NCBI GenBank assembly: GCA_027382625.1
Contig: JAJKFJ010022403.1
Coordinates: forward strand, 35,332-99,331
Direction of reading: 5' to 3'
DNA: 64,000 nucleotides
Source: Tetmemena sp. SeJ-2015
Taxonomy: Eukaryota > Ciliophora > Spirotrichea > Sporadotrichida > Oxytrichidae
Positions 10,542 through 23,684 of the stretch are shown here, piece after piece. Below the pieces are notes generated by a model, which worked only from the letters and a program-made list of their open reading frames with translations, did not search any database and had not been told where the DNA came from. Each line of letters opens with the position of its first letter. Position 1 is the stretch's first letter. The position numbers and the translations under genes are program-made.

Positions 10542-13125
10542 TCATAAATTCATTTTTGCTTGCTTGTTTGCATTATATCTAAAATCTAAATCAGGATTTG
10601 AAAGTGAACCATTTAGCTGTGAGATTTATTGACTGAGGACCTAACTGCTTTTTAAGTCCACATTTCTTATACCCATTAGTTCCGCAGCACTTCCCATACT
10701 TGTCAAATGATTTCTGCCTTTGGGCTAGCCATTTAGACCAATACCATTTAGCCCTAAATTAGCTGCTGTAGATTAGCTGATACTTAATTAATTGCTGTTA
10801 AAGACAGCAGAAGACTTCATTTATCCTTATCTTAAATTTTATATTTATTTAGTACAACAAATATTCATTTATCCCTTGATTCTGTGATCAAGCTACTTCT
10901 ACATTTCAAGTATCATTTATTGCTCGTTCCTGAACATTCGTTGTTAGCCAATCATTTGAGGTTTCTTTATACCCATTTAAATCTGAGAAGAAGAGTCTAA
11001 TTGAGTATTCTAATTTTGATTGCCTGCTCTTTGCAAGTTCAGGCTTTAAGAAAGTGCAAAATGTTGCTAAGATTGAGGAATAATATCACTATTAGACTGT
11101 CTAATTGGAGAATAATATGAAGCAGCTTCTTGGCCCTCCTTTTAGCCATTCAATCTTTAAGACTCCTGAATTCCTTGATTTTAATTGTTGAGCATGTAAT
11201 TTCTTTAAACTTGCTTGGGAGATTCGAGACTGTATTCGGGATCTGGCAAGATTTAGTTACTGAGAAAAGATTTCATATCTAGCTTATATTGCTCCTCATT
11301 TGCAATGTTCTTGCTTGTTTATTGTTATTCTCTCTAGTCTGAGCTAAAAATATTGTCTTAGCTTTCTTAATTAAACTTCTAAGATTTGAGTGAGTCTTAA
11401 TTTTGAGAATAGTTATAGTGAAAATTAGGCTTTTTTGGTGCGGGCAAATCCTTGGTCTTATCATTTGAAGATACAGCTGTTTCTCTTGAGCTAGCGAGAA
11501 TGCCTTATTGGCTCTCAATTACGCTACCATAGGGGCTCTGAATTGATCTTTAAGTATAATTTATACTACTTTGAGATGGAGCACCCTCTCCTACCTTCTA
11601 AGTTTTAGGGAAATAGGTGTTCGAGACATAGTCCTTTGTGGTTTTCTCAAAACCAGGGACCACTTTATAACTTTAGCCCAAAGTATTATAATTCTGATAT
11701 GCCTGGATTGAATTGATATTGATCATCTTCTCCTTATCTGTCATTTCATTTTCTTGAAGTCGCTTTTGATTATCAATATCCATTTGCTGTAATAGCTCTT
11801 GCGCGTATCTTTCTCTTTGCTCCTTTTCTTATTGTCACTTTCTATCTAGCATCTAATTATAGCTCTTGGCATCTTAGTTAATGAATTCGCCTTGCTTAAA
11901 TAAATAAAGTTTTAAAATAATTTAAGCCATATCTATGGTCGAGGTCCTTATTGATCTTAAGACTCAAGTCTTTCTATTCCTTCATTTGCTAATTTTAAAT
12001 ACTGGAAGTTTGCAAGCTTTATCTCAATTGCATTTCAAGAAATAATAAATGGTGACTATGCATGTGCTACTATTATCTTTCCTATTCCAGTTATCTTTAG
12101 CGAGATTCATAAGACTATGCCATTGCCTCCATAGCCTCCTATTTCTTTCTTTCATTTTTGTCCACGATTTCCTTTCGCGCTCTTTCATCAATCAAGTTTT
12201 GGAAGTAGTTCTTTTTCTCTTCATAGAACTACAATTAAAAGTAAAGTACTCTGACAATTAATTACCTTTTAGCTTTAAATTTCCCTTTCTATGAGGATTC
12301 TTCTTTCCTATTCTAGCAAGCTCTATTCACTGTCCTTTTAAATAGTCCTGGCTTGATTCTTCAACTCTACTGCCCTTTAATTCTCAAAATCTATACTTGC
12401 TTGCAATCTTTCTTTCTACTTCTTGATAGATGTAGAAAAAAATAACATAATAAACTATTTTCTTAGAGAGGAACTAATAATTTTCATCCTTCTATTTCAG
12501 TTCCTTATATGTCTTAGTAAGGAGCTCCTTTTCCAGACTCTAGCTAGCTCTCTCCTATGATGTCCTCTGATGTTTCTGAAGTAGGACTTCATTTAAATTC
12601 TTAGACTGTATCTCAATCTTTTTGTTGGTGCTATTTCCTCTGCTCCTCTTCAAATTACTATATCACCATTATTATATGATATCTAGTCTTTACTTTAGCA
12701 ATCAAATGTAAAAATATATCCTACATTAGTTATGCCCTTATCTATTTTTGAGTGAATAGAGTTAAGTTTGGCCCTCTCTTGATCATTGTATCTTTCTTTG
12801 AGCTGGATTTGTGTTTTTTATTCTACTTGGTTCATTTACTAGTCCAGCTGCTGACGGAGCAGTTTCTGTTTCGCAAGCTTCTCCTACTTTTCCTTCTCAA
12901 TCAACTATTGCTACATTTAAGATTGTAACTCCATCATCGCGCCCCAGTCATTCTTGAAACCTATACTCCAATTTAATTTAATCAGGGAAAATTATATAAG
13001 CTGGAGTATTCTTGAAAGAAGGCAAAAGTCTAAATGGGTTTGAGATTAAAGTCGTGTTTAGATTTAGGGAAGGAGAGTAGGATTTATAAATTACCTTTTG
13101 GGTGTTAAGGAATTTGTCTTAGCAT
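10542..13125 (-). CDS. Uncharacterised coiled-coil protein with Gly/Leu/Asn-rich tail
   Basis: ATG at 13125 gives MLRQIPQHPK. After an intron of about 130 nt (to about 12963) it continues GFKNDWGAMMELQSQ and then a Gln/Glu/Lys coiled coil (about 11800-12950), for example AKQKLLRQQLDQQMNQVEQK. More AT-rich intron-like stretches lie near 12660-12750 and 12430-12480. The C-terminal part is non-helical (AYQNYNTLGQSYKVVPGFEK, then NLGLNGIGLNGQP) and ends at TGA 10542-10544 after NANKQAKMNL. I do not recognise a family. The architecture would suit a cytoskeletal or axonemal protein, but that is a guess. It converges on the dikinase gene with about 107 bp between stop codons and is divergent from the SET gene. 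Confidence 0.6.
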
Positions 13126-13202
13126 TAAATTATGAGTAGAGAATAAATTATAATATATTTGCACTTTTTTACACTTAAAAATCATCCTAGTTTTCTCAAA
13201 GC

Positions 13203-15723
13203 ATGAATATTCATAAAATAAGTGAAGATAAACTGCATTTTTTATTTCTAATTATAGCAATACTGATAAATAAAATGAAAGCTTAGAGTGAATATCACAA
13301 AATAAATACTCAATTTAAGTCAAGTAGTTAAGATGATGAGGATGATTTCTTGGATTATCAAAGTCAAACTACTATTTCAGGAACAAATCCATTAACCTTT
13401 GCTAATAATGATTTTTCAAAATTCTAAAGCAATGTAGACATCTAAAACCCAGAGAAGTAAAATAGATCTTAAAAAGAAGCCTCTATAAAATCTAATAGCT
13501 CCTCATAAGGAGAAAAAGAGAGAAATGAAGAGTTCTCAAATTCAAGTGAAGATGATTCTGACTCTCAAAATGAAGAAGACGATGAATAATTAAATGAGTA
13601 GGAAGATGATAACAGCGAATCTAGAATATCTTCAAGAACAGGGGGTATCTTATAAGATATAAAATAACTTGAAGAGGAAGCCAAATATAGGGAACTTTAT
13701 AAATAAAGGCTCAGATAAAAGCAGACTTTCGATTCAAACTCAGAACACAAAATGGAAATTGATGATGAAGAAGAAGATGATATAAGTTTTAAGCAAACTC
13801 CCACAATTCAGTAGCAAGATAAAATCAATGAAAGTATTCAAGCAAATCATGATACATTAAATTTTGCAGATCTTTAGATAAAGGAAAAGTCTAACTTTGA
13901 AGCATTGAAAGAATAGGCTAAGCAACTCTTTATTAAAAAGTAGTATCAGGAATCTTATGAAGTCTACAAATAAGCTTTGAACGAAAGCGACTTCAAAGAT
14001 TAAATATCTATAGTCGCAAACAATATGGCCATGTGCTCAATTAAGCTTCAAAGATATGAATAAGCTTTTGGAGATCTGCAAATGGCACTAAAATATTCTA
14101 GAAATGCCTCTGATCTTGACCCTTCCATCCTCATTAAAATCAAATATAGACTGTCTTTAGTTTTGAGCCAGCACCTTAGAGATTACAAAGGGGCAAGAAG
14201 TATTTTGAAGCATCTCAGAAAATACTGTAACACTTACAAGCAATAAGAGTTGTTGAAGGAAACTGATTAGTTGTTGGAGAGACAAAGTGAGTTACTAAAC
14301 AATAGAGATAATTGCAAATTCAGAATCAAGAATATAATAGAGAAATATTATCCAAAATAACCCCTGGACTTGATGACTAGAGTCGCTGATTATTTTAGTG
14401 AAAAGATTTTTGTAAAGGAGTTAGATTTTTAAGATCAGTAATCAGAAGATATCTCTGGTAAAAAGAGAGGTGTTTTTGCAACTAAATAAATTTAAGCAGG
14501 AGAAGTAGTGATGGTAAACTAAGCTTTTGTAGTTCAGAGATATGTGGGAACTTCAACTGAACAAAAGATAGTTGATATCTTAGATAAGAGCCAATAGGAT
14601 AACCCACTCTGTACAACTCTTTAGTTAAACTACATGGAAGGTGGTCCTTTTGAAAATAAAGCACATGAGTTAAAAATCTACACTAATTAACTTACAGATT
14701 ATCTGCTTAAAAATCAAACTCAAAAATATAAGCAACTATCACAAGAGCAACTACTCAAATAGTCAAGAAGAATATATTTGCTACAACTTAACTTCCAGCT
14801 TTTTCTAAAGAAGATATGACTGATAAAGATCCTCAAAAGATGGCCTCTTGTACTTTAACCTTTTCAAGACTCTCAAATTCTTCAAAGGGGATCTTATTCC
14901 CAACTGTGCTAAGTCATTTTTTAGGGAGGACTCAAGTGTAGTGTTTATAAAAGCTTTGAGAGAAATTAAAGTTGGAGAGGAATTAACTATTTCCTTAGAA
15001 GACGATAGAGAATTCTGTGCAAAGCTATCTCAAGATAAAAATAAGGAAAGTTCTAATGAAGTTTAGAATGATTGTAGAATCTAAATTTAAAAGATCTTTG
15101 AAGATTGTAAGGAAAAGTATGAGGACTTATTTATTGATAAATCTCTATAAGCCTTTAAGAAACTTATCAACTAAAGCAAGGATTTTGAAATAAAGAGCTA
15201 AGAAGTAGATCCACATTTTAATGGATAATTTTTCGTAAGATCCTATGATACAATAAATTTCCTCCTTAACTTGAGAAATTAGTGCAGTGAAGAGATTATT
15301 CAGGAAAATCAAAGAGTGATAACTCATTTCTTCGATGAAATTACAACATACGTGAAAGCCTACTTTAAAAAGCATCTTCAACTTAGCGATCCTGAATTCT
15401 CCACTCTGCCTTCAAAATGCACCTTCGAGGAAATCTATCCACAGTTATACTTAAATTTCATAACTCTAATGCATGCCTTTAAAGCAAGGTACTCTCATTA
15501 CAATTAAATAGATGAAAAAGAAGATGAGATGCTCTTAGATAAATGGGAAAAGCTAATCAAATTAGTGTATCCAGTGGACTGGTATGAGGAGAGCTATATG
15601 TTCCAGGAAATCCTAAAGAGAGTTTATGAAAGGTATCATGACAGTGATCGCTTAAAAGAAGCTAGAAAAAGATAAAAAGCGGGAGGGGTAATCAACATTG
15701 ATGATATACTTATGAAGGATTGA
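13203..15723 (+). CDS. TPR plus SET-domain protein (SMYD-like lysine methyltransferase candidate)
   Basis: ATG at 13203, a short exon, then a 36-nt intron (about 13222-13257). The N-terminal 230 residues are acidic and Ser/Glu-rich. They are followed by TPR-like helices (ALKEQAKQLFIKKQYQESYE, VANNMAMCSIKLQRYEQAFG). A split SET domain follows: GKKRGVFATKQIQAGEVVMV is the N-SET strand and VFIKALREIKVGEELTIS the C-SET strand. The usual Asn-His-Ser-Cys knot reads GDLIPNCAKSFF, so cofactor and lysine-channel residues are divergent. The helical C-terminus ends INIDDILMKD with TGA 15721-15723. Two slips (about 14763 and 14843) each need one extra G. TPR plus SET recalls SMYD and related methyltransferases; substrate unknown. 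It could be a catalytically weak member. Confidence 0.75.
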
Positions 15724-15769
15724 ATAATTAATAAATGCTTAATTTTATTTTTAAAATCTTTTAACTCTA

Positions 15770-16284
15770 TTAATTTATTGTATAATCAGAAATAGTAACT
15801 ATATCCAGCTTGCATCTAAAAAAGGGGGTAACTTTTTTATACTTTATTCTTACAATTCCTTGCCGCACATGACTTCGTGATGAATTCCAAACATTTCCGC
15901 AGAAGTTTAGATCTACATAATGTGTGAATACTTCTTCTGCAATTTATAAAGGCGAGCCCTCATTTCATCATAAGAAAGGTACTTATAATCCTCATTCACC
16001 CAATTGTTTTCTGACTCCAAGGAATTTCGTAGTGCATCTTATAAAAATAAAATGATAAACCTACTAATCTTGCTAAGTAAATTGCTCCTCAGCTTAGCAT
16101 CCTTTGAGTAAAGATAGTGATAATAAAGCCAGGATGAAGGTGCATAATTCTTTCTCATTTTCCTATTTGAGTCTAAATCTATTTTAGAGCCTCCTTAATT
16201 TCGAATGAGTTATCTTTTCAGGGGCTAATCCATTTCTCGTTCAATATTTGAAGATGTTAAATTTTCCTTTTGTTATATATTCAT
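15770..16284 (-). CDS. Small uncharacterised protein
   Basis: ATG at 16284 opens a frame of roughly 140-150 residues. It includes SKIDLDSNRKMRKNYAPSSW, then a 27-nt GT-AG intron (about 16042-16068) and NEDYKYLSYDEMRARLYKLQ with a short amphipathic helix. The last clear residues are EMFGIHHEVMCGKEL near 15865. A further short intron (to about 15823) may lead to a few more codons, so the 3' end is uncertain. No family recognised. It converges on the SET gene, which ends at 15723. Confidence 0.5.
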
Positions 16285-16492
16285 TTTTATAGATTTTGAA
16301 ATTTGTGATAAATAATATTATACACTATAAATAGTGAGATTAAGCGAAAATAAAATACATCCTTCTCATAATTTGATAAATCAGAATATATTTCGATAAT
16401 AGATTGTACGGTTAGATTTTCAGTTTTATTTAAGCGAATGCTTCATCAATAGTTTTTGCTCGAACTATTTTAGCCTATCAAGCTATACGCTC
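16285..16492. other. AT-rich intergenic spacer
   Basis: Between the upstream end of the small gene and the stop of the next minus-strand gene. No open frame or recognisable signal. Confidence 0.5.
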
Positions 16493-18579
16493 TCATTAAA
16501 TGATTGTATGATAATTTCGATATAAAAAATTCAAGATTTAAATTGCGTTCCTTTGCTTATGCTTTATTTTATGTATCTTGTTTATGATGATAGATGAGCT
16601 GAGCTTTTTGAGAAGAGTTTGGGACAGAATAGCTAATTAAAAATATGAAGATCTTTAATAATCAATGCTTGTGTATTGTTGTTGCTATTCAAGAAGTTTA
16701 ATCTATGGAGGAGAATTTACGAAATTGATGAATCCATTCTGCTAGAGCTCCATTCCTCCCTTCAGGTTGTGAGAATATAGCTATTTCCCATCAGAGACCT
16801 GAACAAATTTGCTTCCATCTCTGGTTTTATTATCATTAATGTTTCTGTTGGCTGCTTCTGGAATTTCTTTTTTAGCGATGTCATTAACAATTTAGCTTGC
16901 TCTATTTCCAAGACCAGGATTAAAGCGCTTGCTATGCTTCTTATAGGAGATTTTGAAATCCAATACACCAGCTGATAAATTTATAGAGGCCACGTCTACA
17001 GTAGCATTATTTTAGCCTGCCATGTCTTCACCCTTCGCAGTACTGTAAACTCTACCAGCATCTCTAAATTAGTTATTAATAATTAAACAATCAAAAATGA
17101 TAAGAATTATAATAACTTTTTTATAGCAAAAATAAAATAGAAAATAAATAAAGGATAGGATGTGAACAAAATAGAATTCGAATTTATCAAGAATTCTAAA
17201 TTTTTATCTCTAATTAAGTTCTCAGTACTGCCGCCAAAATCATCTAAGCCATTAGCAACATAAATATGGTTCAAAATCTTCTGCTCTAGAGCACTAACTG
17301 CCTATTGTGGTTTTCTAACCAAGCTATTAGTTTTAAAAGAATCACTTCGAATAAGGAATTTATTTTCTGTGTTAACTTAATTATTAGCTAACTTGTACGA
17401 AGGCAAGTCTTCCTTACTTCTTATAAGAGATTATTATACCTAGTTCTTTTACGCTCCTATTGATTTATAAATTGAGCTGGCTTGATCTTAGAATGAAGTA
17501 GTAATTGCACTCTGAGGCATTTGTTGTGATATATTTATGGCTGAAGATTTCTATGGATTTTAATGGCTATACTAGCTCTTATAAGCCTGGTTCATATTTA
17601 GCGCATTTGCTATAGAAAACTTTTGATTCCCTGGACTCATAATAGATTCTATCTCTCCTCTTTCCAATGTCTGCCTATTGTTCTGCCCTATTTGAAGCAG
17701 GGTATTTGAAATGTTTTTTGAAACTGACATCTGCTAATTGCTAGAGTTTGTACTTCCCTCCCCTTGAATGTTGCCTAGTTTTATTAGCCTGTAATTTTAA
17801 GAGAGCGCAGAAGCCTACTACTTAACCTTTTAGACGTAGTTTGAAGTCTGCAGCTGAGTTACAGTCCCATTACTCATATTGAAATTTGATTGATAAACTA
17901 GCTAACTCTGAAGCTATAGAAAAAGAGAATTTATAAAAGAATCTTCGAGTTGTTGCTTGAGCTAGCTAAAGAAGTCGTCTTGTTGTTATTAGAAATTAAA
18001 TTGTACTGGTTGTGGCTTGTACTCATGCTAGTGGAGGCATTTTCAGTTTTATTTCCCCTTTTGTTGTTGACATAGTTGGATATGAGTGTGGTCCTCCCGT
18101 ATTACTGAGGGTGAGTGATGCTCGCCTAGTTTTAGCTCCTTGAATTTTCACTGCCAACAGTTGTGCTTGGCGCTGGTCCAAGTGAGCCACCAACTCTAGC
18201 TTAAATAATACAAGATATAACAGAAATAATCGGCTCTCGCTTGGTGATTACTTTGGTCTTGGCTCTTAATCAAATTCGATGTCTTGTAAGAAGATTTATA
18301 GTAGGCGTGATTGAACTCGTCAATAAGAGCTTTACAGTATTCCTTGTACTTCAGTGTGCCTTTATTTTGAGAGAGTTTTATCATAACTGTATTACTAGCG
18401 TTATCATGCGCAGAGCTCTCGTTTTCTGGGAGTAGATTTTAAGGAGAAGTTAAAGTCAAAATCTACAAACCATCATCTAGTTGCTGGTTATCTTCAATTT
18501 AAAGCTTATTCAATTTAAACAAAAAATTAACTTCGTTTAAAGATTGCTGTCTTCGTATTAGAGCTTTAGAGAAATCCAT
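16493..18579 (-). CDS. Ser/Asn/Gln-rich protein, unrecognised
   Basis: ATG at 18579 gives MDFSKALIRRQQSLNEVNFL, a short ordered N-terminus (LKYKEYCKALIDEFNHAYYK). A long low-complexity Ser/Asn/Gln region follows (NQYNLISNNNKTTSLASS), then a moderately ordered block (VASINLSAGVLDFKISYKKH, KEIPEAANRNINDNKTRDGS) and a Gln-rich tail. TGA is at 16493-16495. Two IESs (18194-18237 and 17060-17213) interrupt it, and removing both gives one continuous frame. Low complexity under a TAA/TAG=Gln code inflates Gln runs, so the true domain content is small. Possibly a regulatory or RNA-associated scaffold; no evidence beyond composition. Confidence 0.6.
17060..17213. other. IES with 8-bp pointer ATCTCTAA
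   Basis: ATCTCTAA at 17060-17067 and 17206-17213 bounds a very AT-rich insert. Deleting 146 bp restores the minus-strand frame as STENLIRDAGRVYSTAKGED. The insert is not a multiple of three and has no GT-AG boundary at the repeat. Confidence 0.85.
18194..18237. other. IES with 4-bp pointer CTCT
   Basis: CTCT at 18194-18197 and 18234-18237. Removing 40 bp joins the minus-strand frame as SNHQARVGGSLGPAPSTTVG. With the insert retained the frame leads quickly to TGA. Confidence 0.75.
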
Positions 18580-18766
18580 CTCCACATTAAATTAGAGTTT
18601 TAAATATTTATCTACTACATTATAGCTAAGAATATTATTGATAAGTATAATCAATTAGTATATTTAAATAAATCAAATAAGCAGAAATATATTACATTCA
18701 AATATGAATTGTAAGAGTTCGATAGCAAATTAAGTTTTAATCAGCTAACTTTAGAATCAAAACTAG

Positions 18767-21700
18767 AAAATTTAGCAAATAACTATTGGAATTTAATTCC
18801 AAGCTATATTGTGAAAGTCTAATTTATCAGCATCTTGATAAGATAGGAGGTCATTAGATCTTATGCCAAAGCTGCTCGAAGGATTATTAACACCAGTCTC
18901 CTCATTACTCATTCTGGGCTATGCAGCATAATTATTGTGTCTGATATAATTATTGATATTTAGATTCCTCTAGTTAATCCCACTTCTCGTACTTTGAACA
19001 GGCTGCTGTCGGAAAATAAAATTATTTGCTTTAAGGATGCTCGATCTCAAAGTCTGTTATCTTTAAGTATTCTGCTTTGTTTAGTATTTCATCTGGGAGA
19101 TATTTGTAGAAGGTCTCATATTAGAACTTTATCTTTTCTCAAAAAAAGTATTGGAGACTGAAGGACCACCCTACTTGGTATTATCTTTTGATGACTTATC
19201 ATTTCCTATCAAAGTTAAGAGCAGAAGATGGTGTCTTTATAAAAATAGGAAGGTTAGTCAATAAGAATTACTATTTCACTCTAAATCATTTACATTAAGG
19301 ATCTCTCTATTGCTAAGAATGATCTCCTGCTCTCTAATTGCCCACTTTATTTGATGTGCTTGTGACTGCGCAAATGGATCTACTTCCTCTTGCTCCACTT
19401 CGTCAATTACCTTTTGAATGAAAGAGGACTCTCTTATCTCATCAGGAATAGCATCTGATAAGCAGTGCTAGTGATGACTCTATCTGTAGCCACTCTGATT
19501 GGGATTTGGACTTGAGGATGAAGGATAAGGAGATCTCGAGTAACCTCCAGGATGCACAGATGACGACAGATTTGCAGCACTCGAAAAAAGCTGGCTACTG
19601 AATTAGCTTCTAGAGCCACCAGTAGTAGCCTAGCTTTAACTTCCAATTTAGGAAGTGACAGAGTTGTACTAGTTTCTTTATCTAGCTAAAATATGGCACA
19701 CTCAAATTAATAAAGCTCCCTAAGGGATTCTCAATTGGTTGTTTTACTGATTGTAGAGGTCAACGACATTCTTCTTAAGTCCAATGAATTTTGAGCTATT
19801 GTTGGTCTTATTGGCGTTATCTTCATTACTTGGTTCTCTGGATCTTTAGGTGCTTATAGCATTGGACACTATAGAAAGAATGGAAGGTGAGCCATTTAGT
19901 TGCTGCTGGCTATTTCCCTTGCAGAAGTTAAACTCCTTAAAGCTAGTTAGATTCTTTGTAGATCTATAAATTAATTATCGCATAGTTAAATTAATCTTTT
20001 TAAATAATCGATAAGCTTGCATATCTTAGACATAATTAGTGAGAGGGATATCTTTACTTCTTTACTAAAATACCTTGGATTGCTTTTCAAGTTCATCGAT
20101 AATTTTTCCCTCCTTTTCAGTTTTTTCTTTCAGTAATACTTCTTTGTTTCTCCTAGAGTTAGATCTAGAAAGATTGAAAGGCTGTGGCTTTGTTATCTGC
20201 CTCAAACTAGAAGAGCCAGAAAGATGGGAAGTGTTATTAAAGTTCATGTTATCTGAGAGAACAATAGAGTTCTAATCTATACTAAACATCGTAGGCTCTC
20301 TTCTATGAGTTAGCAGCTAACCTTCCTAGTTTAAAGGCTTTGGAGGCTTACAAAGACTGCCTTTTTATTTTCTGAGTTCACTTATCTCTCCTTGATGCTG
20401 ATTTTAATCTTTGCTAGAGTTAGCAGTTTTATTGATCGAATGATTTAAGCTTTAAAAGGGCTACTACTAATGAGGCACAAGTAGTCCTGCTTGCATTCTT
20501 TAGGGAGAGCGGCTTTTCAATATTTTATCATTCGCTCCGCTATCATATTCTTGGAGTTAAAGTGGAGAAGCGAATCCCTCGAAAGAGTCCAGATCACAAG
20601 AACCATTTCTCATTCTCAACTAGCTCTAAAGCTGATTATTTTTACTGCCGCTATTCCCTCCTTGAGCGAGGCTGCTTTGACTGGAGTACTTATCTATCAT
20701 GGCTCTTTTATGCTTATCATGAATATTTCTCTAACGGGCGTTCAAATCTCCAATTACGTGAATCCCCCTACCACTTTCCTTTTCTTACTCAGGAGAGAGA
20801 AGACTTATGTATTTATGAACCTCAGGGGACTTTTACTCCTGTCTACTCTGACTTAAGTTTTGAGCTTTGTTATTAAGTAATGTTTACTGTTGAAGAAAAC
20901 TTATGCCCTTGGTTGTCCCACAAAATATGGATTTGAATTTTTCTAGTTTCCTATTGTTGATATCCTAGAAGTAAATCTCCAATTTGTTAGTCTACTCTTA
21001 ATTTTCCTTATTGCTAAATGAAGTTTCCTCTCTCTGTAAAATTTGATTTGGTTATGAAGACTACGCTTTATTTGAAGTGATTAACCTGCCATCTTCCTAA
21101 CTTGACTCAAAGATTACTATCTTTTGATCCTAAACTCTCTCTTTTGATTGAAGTTTGCTCATCCTCAATTTTAAAGATAAACAGTTAAGGTTTAATTTAA
21201 AACTGATTATAAATACTGCAAAATTTTAATTTAATTGAGAATATAAATTTTATGATCCTAAGAGATTGAGAGCTGCTTATAGACATTTTAGCATGGTGAC
21301 CTGAGAGAAATTATTGGGCTGAAGTTTTAATAAGCTTGGAATTATTCTCTAGCCTGCTAGAATTTCTTGAAGAAAGATTCATTTTAATCTGGTCGGACTT
21401 GCCCTAACTGCTAATGCTATTTTATCTGCTGTTTAAATACTTTAGGCCTGCACTTCCAGTTGCATGCTGAGCTAATTTCTTATCTTTTAATTAGGATGAT
21501 GTTGCTTTTGATAGTCCTTAAAAGTCACCAATCTTAGTTAAAGGAAACTCCCTGGACTAATTTCTACAGGAATTGAGACCTGAGATAAGAGAGTCACCCC
21601 CAACCATTTTAAGGGAGAGTGGGTTTCCCATTGAAGTAATTGAGGACTAGCGACTATTAGCTGTAGGCAGGCTCGACTTTTTATCAAGGAAATGGTTTGC

Positions 21701-23053
21701 TATTTTTTATTTGCTGCTTTCATTAAAAGGAAGCAAAATAGGTAAAATAGGTTTTAAATTTTTCATTCTTGTACATCCTCTAATTCCCTTTTAAGCTTGC
21801 TAAAAATTTTATAAAAAATTAATGATAAAAAAAAGCTTGTTTCTTTCTTATCATTCGTGTTTTATCTTACCGAAGCACAGCCAGTTGTTGAAAAATTTTG
21901 CTTTGCATAACTTTTTATATCTGTTGCTTGACTACTTTGATAGGCAGTCTAAACTAGTCCTTGCATATTTTACTGTGCTTTTGTAGCTCTGGATTAATTC
22001 GAGGCAAAGTTCTTGTCATCTTGCTTCTGTTTTAGAAGGAAATTTTTCATATAAGAGCTAGAATTCTTAGAGCTGCTAGGCCTCTAGTTATTGGCCTTGG
22101 TTTCACGAGTAACTTACTAGCTTTAATTGTTAATTATTGTAGGTCTTGCACTTTAATTTTTATTTTTCAAGTTATTTTTGGAAGTATCTTATTCTTCAAG
22201 AGAGTGTTTCTAAGTGGTGCTTGAATTTTGAGTATCTAGCATGAGTTGAGTGTGGAGTGATAGTTCTGTTTAAGGGATGTAATTAAAATTGAAGGCTTTC
22301 TCTAGCTTCATTCTTAAATCATTCTTCCCAATTGATTCTGACTATATAAAAATGTCATCAATTTGAATTTAAATGACTGATTGTGCTGCTGACCCTCTTG
22401 ATGATTTGATTCAGACTTAGGGGATTTGATGCCTCGTCCAGCCGGAGTGGCTTGACTCTTCTAGCTACTCATTTGCTCTCTGAAGTTTGAGATACTACTA
22501 AATTAGCCACTAGGCCTGCCACCCTAAGAAGGCTCATTCTTGTCAAATGTACTGTTTACAAAATAGCACTTGATTCCTGCTTCCTTGCGCCTAAGAAGAA
22601 GTATTTATGCTTTAGCTATAGTTGAAGACAGGATCAGCGTTTTGATGTTGCTTCAAGACTCAAAGACTAATTTGAGCTTTGGACTTTCCCTTCAACTTGA
22701 CTATACGTTTTACAATGAGCAAGGGAGGCAGTGAGTAGTGCAAGATAACTAGCTCCAGAGGGGCTTTTTGGTGAAAGTGTGTTGCATCCCTAATTTGAGT
22801 TTGAGAGATTTTGAGTATTTTTTTGAATCACTTGCGAAGAATTATTCATAGACGGCATTTACGCAGCCCATGCTATATTGCTATTTCACGAGAGGTGGAG
22901 TTTCCCTTTTCCTGTTGGATTAAATGTAGGGCGAGGTTTCGCTACCTAAAGAAGAAGATTGTTAATGAAGAGATGTCAGGGGAGAGATTTCGTAGAGAGT
23001 AATTAGCTAATAAGCTTGGTTTGGTGTCACTTACAACCTTACTGAGAAGACAT
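18767..23053 (-). CDS. Large Ser/Asn/Gln-rich low-complexity protein, unrecognised
   Basis: ATG at 23053 (MSSQQ) and TGA at 18767-18769, roughly 1,200-1,300 residues after removal of introns and one IES. It is hydrophilic throughout, with segments such as KSSLPTANSRQSSITSMGN, LEIYFQDINNRKLEKFKSIF and SNYVQDMQAYRLFKKINLTM, and a short acidic helix VIDEVEQEEVDPFAQSQ near 19380. Introns are likely near 21830-21790 and 19230-19275. If the AGGAT-flanked insert at 21161-21259 were not removed, this would be two genes, the second starting at the ATG at 21162. The pointer join is exactly in frame, so I prefer one gene. Frames in 22500-23000 are the least certain. A kinase substrate or cytoskeletal scaffold is possible, but no domain supports it. 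Confidence 0.5.
21161..21259. other. IES with 5-bp pointer ATCCT
   Basis: ATCCT at 21161-21165 and 21255-21259. Excision of 94 bp joins minus-strand SISSSQSLR to MSKLQSKERVQDQ in frame. The alternative reading is an intergenic spacer between two Ser-rich genes. Confidence 0.65.
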
Positions 23054-23684
23054 TATACAAAAGGAGGCAACTAAATTCTTTCAATTTATTTAAATTTCAA
23101 AGCGAATTCGTTGGTTAAAGTGAAAAGCAAGCATCATCCCAAAGTGATGATGATTAGGGATGGTATGATAAGTTTTTATTACTTTTGAAGGAAGTAGTGG
23201 ATTTAATATTTGAATTTAAAACAGGATAAACATCTATCTAATCGCGGAATACCAGCCTCATTTGCAACCACTTATATCTGACTCTTCATCAATACCTTTG
23301 ATACAAAGTATAAATTAAATTAATCTTGATCTCTCAATTGATTTATAATTTGAATTACTTATATATAAATTTACTGAAAATTTAAATTAATCACTTCTAT
23401 TTTTAAGTTTAAGTTATAGAATATAAAAAATTCTTTAATTTTATGACATTCTATGTTAAAAAGTACTCTTTAATCGTTGCTTACTTGAAATTTACCTCCT
23501 TATTGTGTTGAGAGTTGTATTATATGATCTGTTAGTGCTTATAAGATTCAAATGAGGTGTTCTCAATATACGATTATGATTATTTTTATTAGCAACCTTG
23601 CTTATTATTAGTCCAAACCATCTCCACTATTTAATATGAAAGCACCATGAGTTTAGCTCAAGAAGACTGGGATTTAAATTCATT
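23054..23684. other. AT-rich intergenic region
   Basis: No supported gene on either strand between the start of the Ser-rich gene and the stop of the HAD-like gene. Short hydrophobic frames only. Confidence 0.5.

Noticed and set aside
16762..16968. 68-codon minus-strand frame starting MYWISKSP
   Set aside because: Another frame over the same bases continues the longer Ser/Asn/Gln gene after IES removal and has no TGA.
20491..20876. Two overlapping plus-strand frames of 104 and 121 codons
   Set aside because: They are antisense to the well-supported low-complexity minus-strand gene and show no motif or sensible composition.
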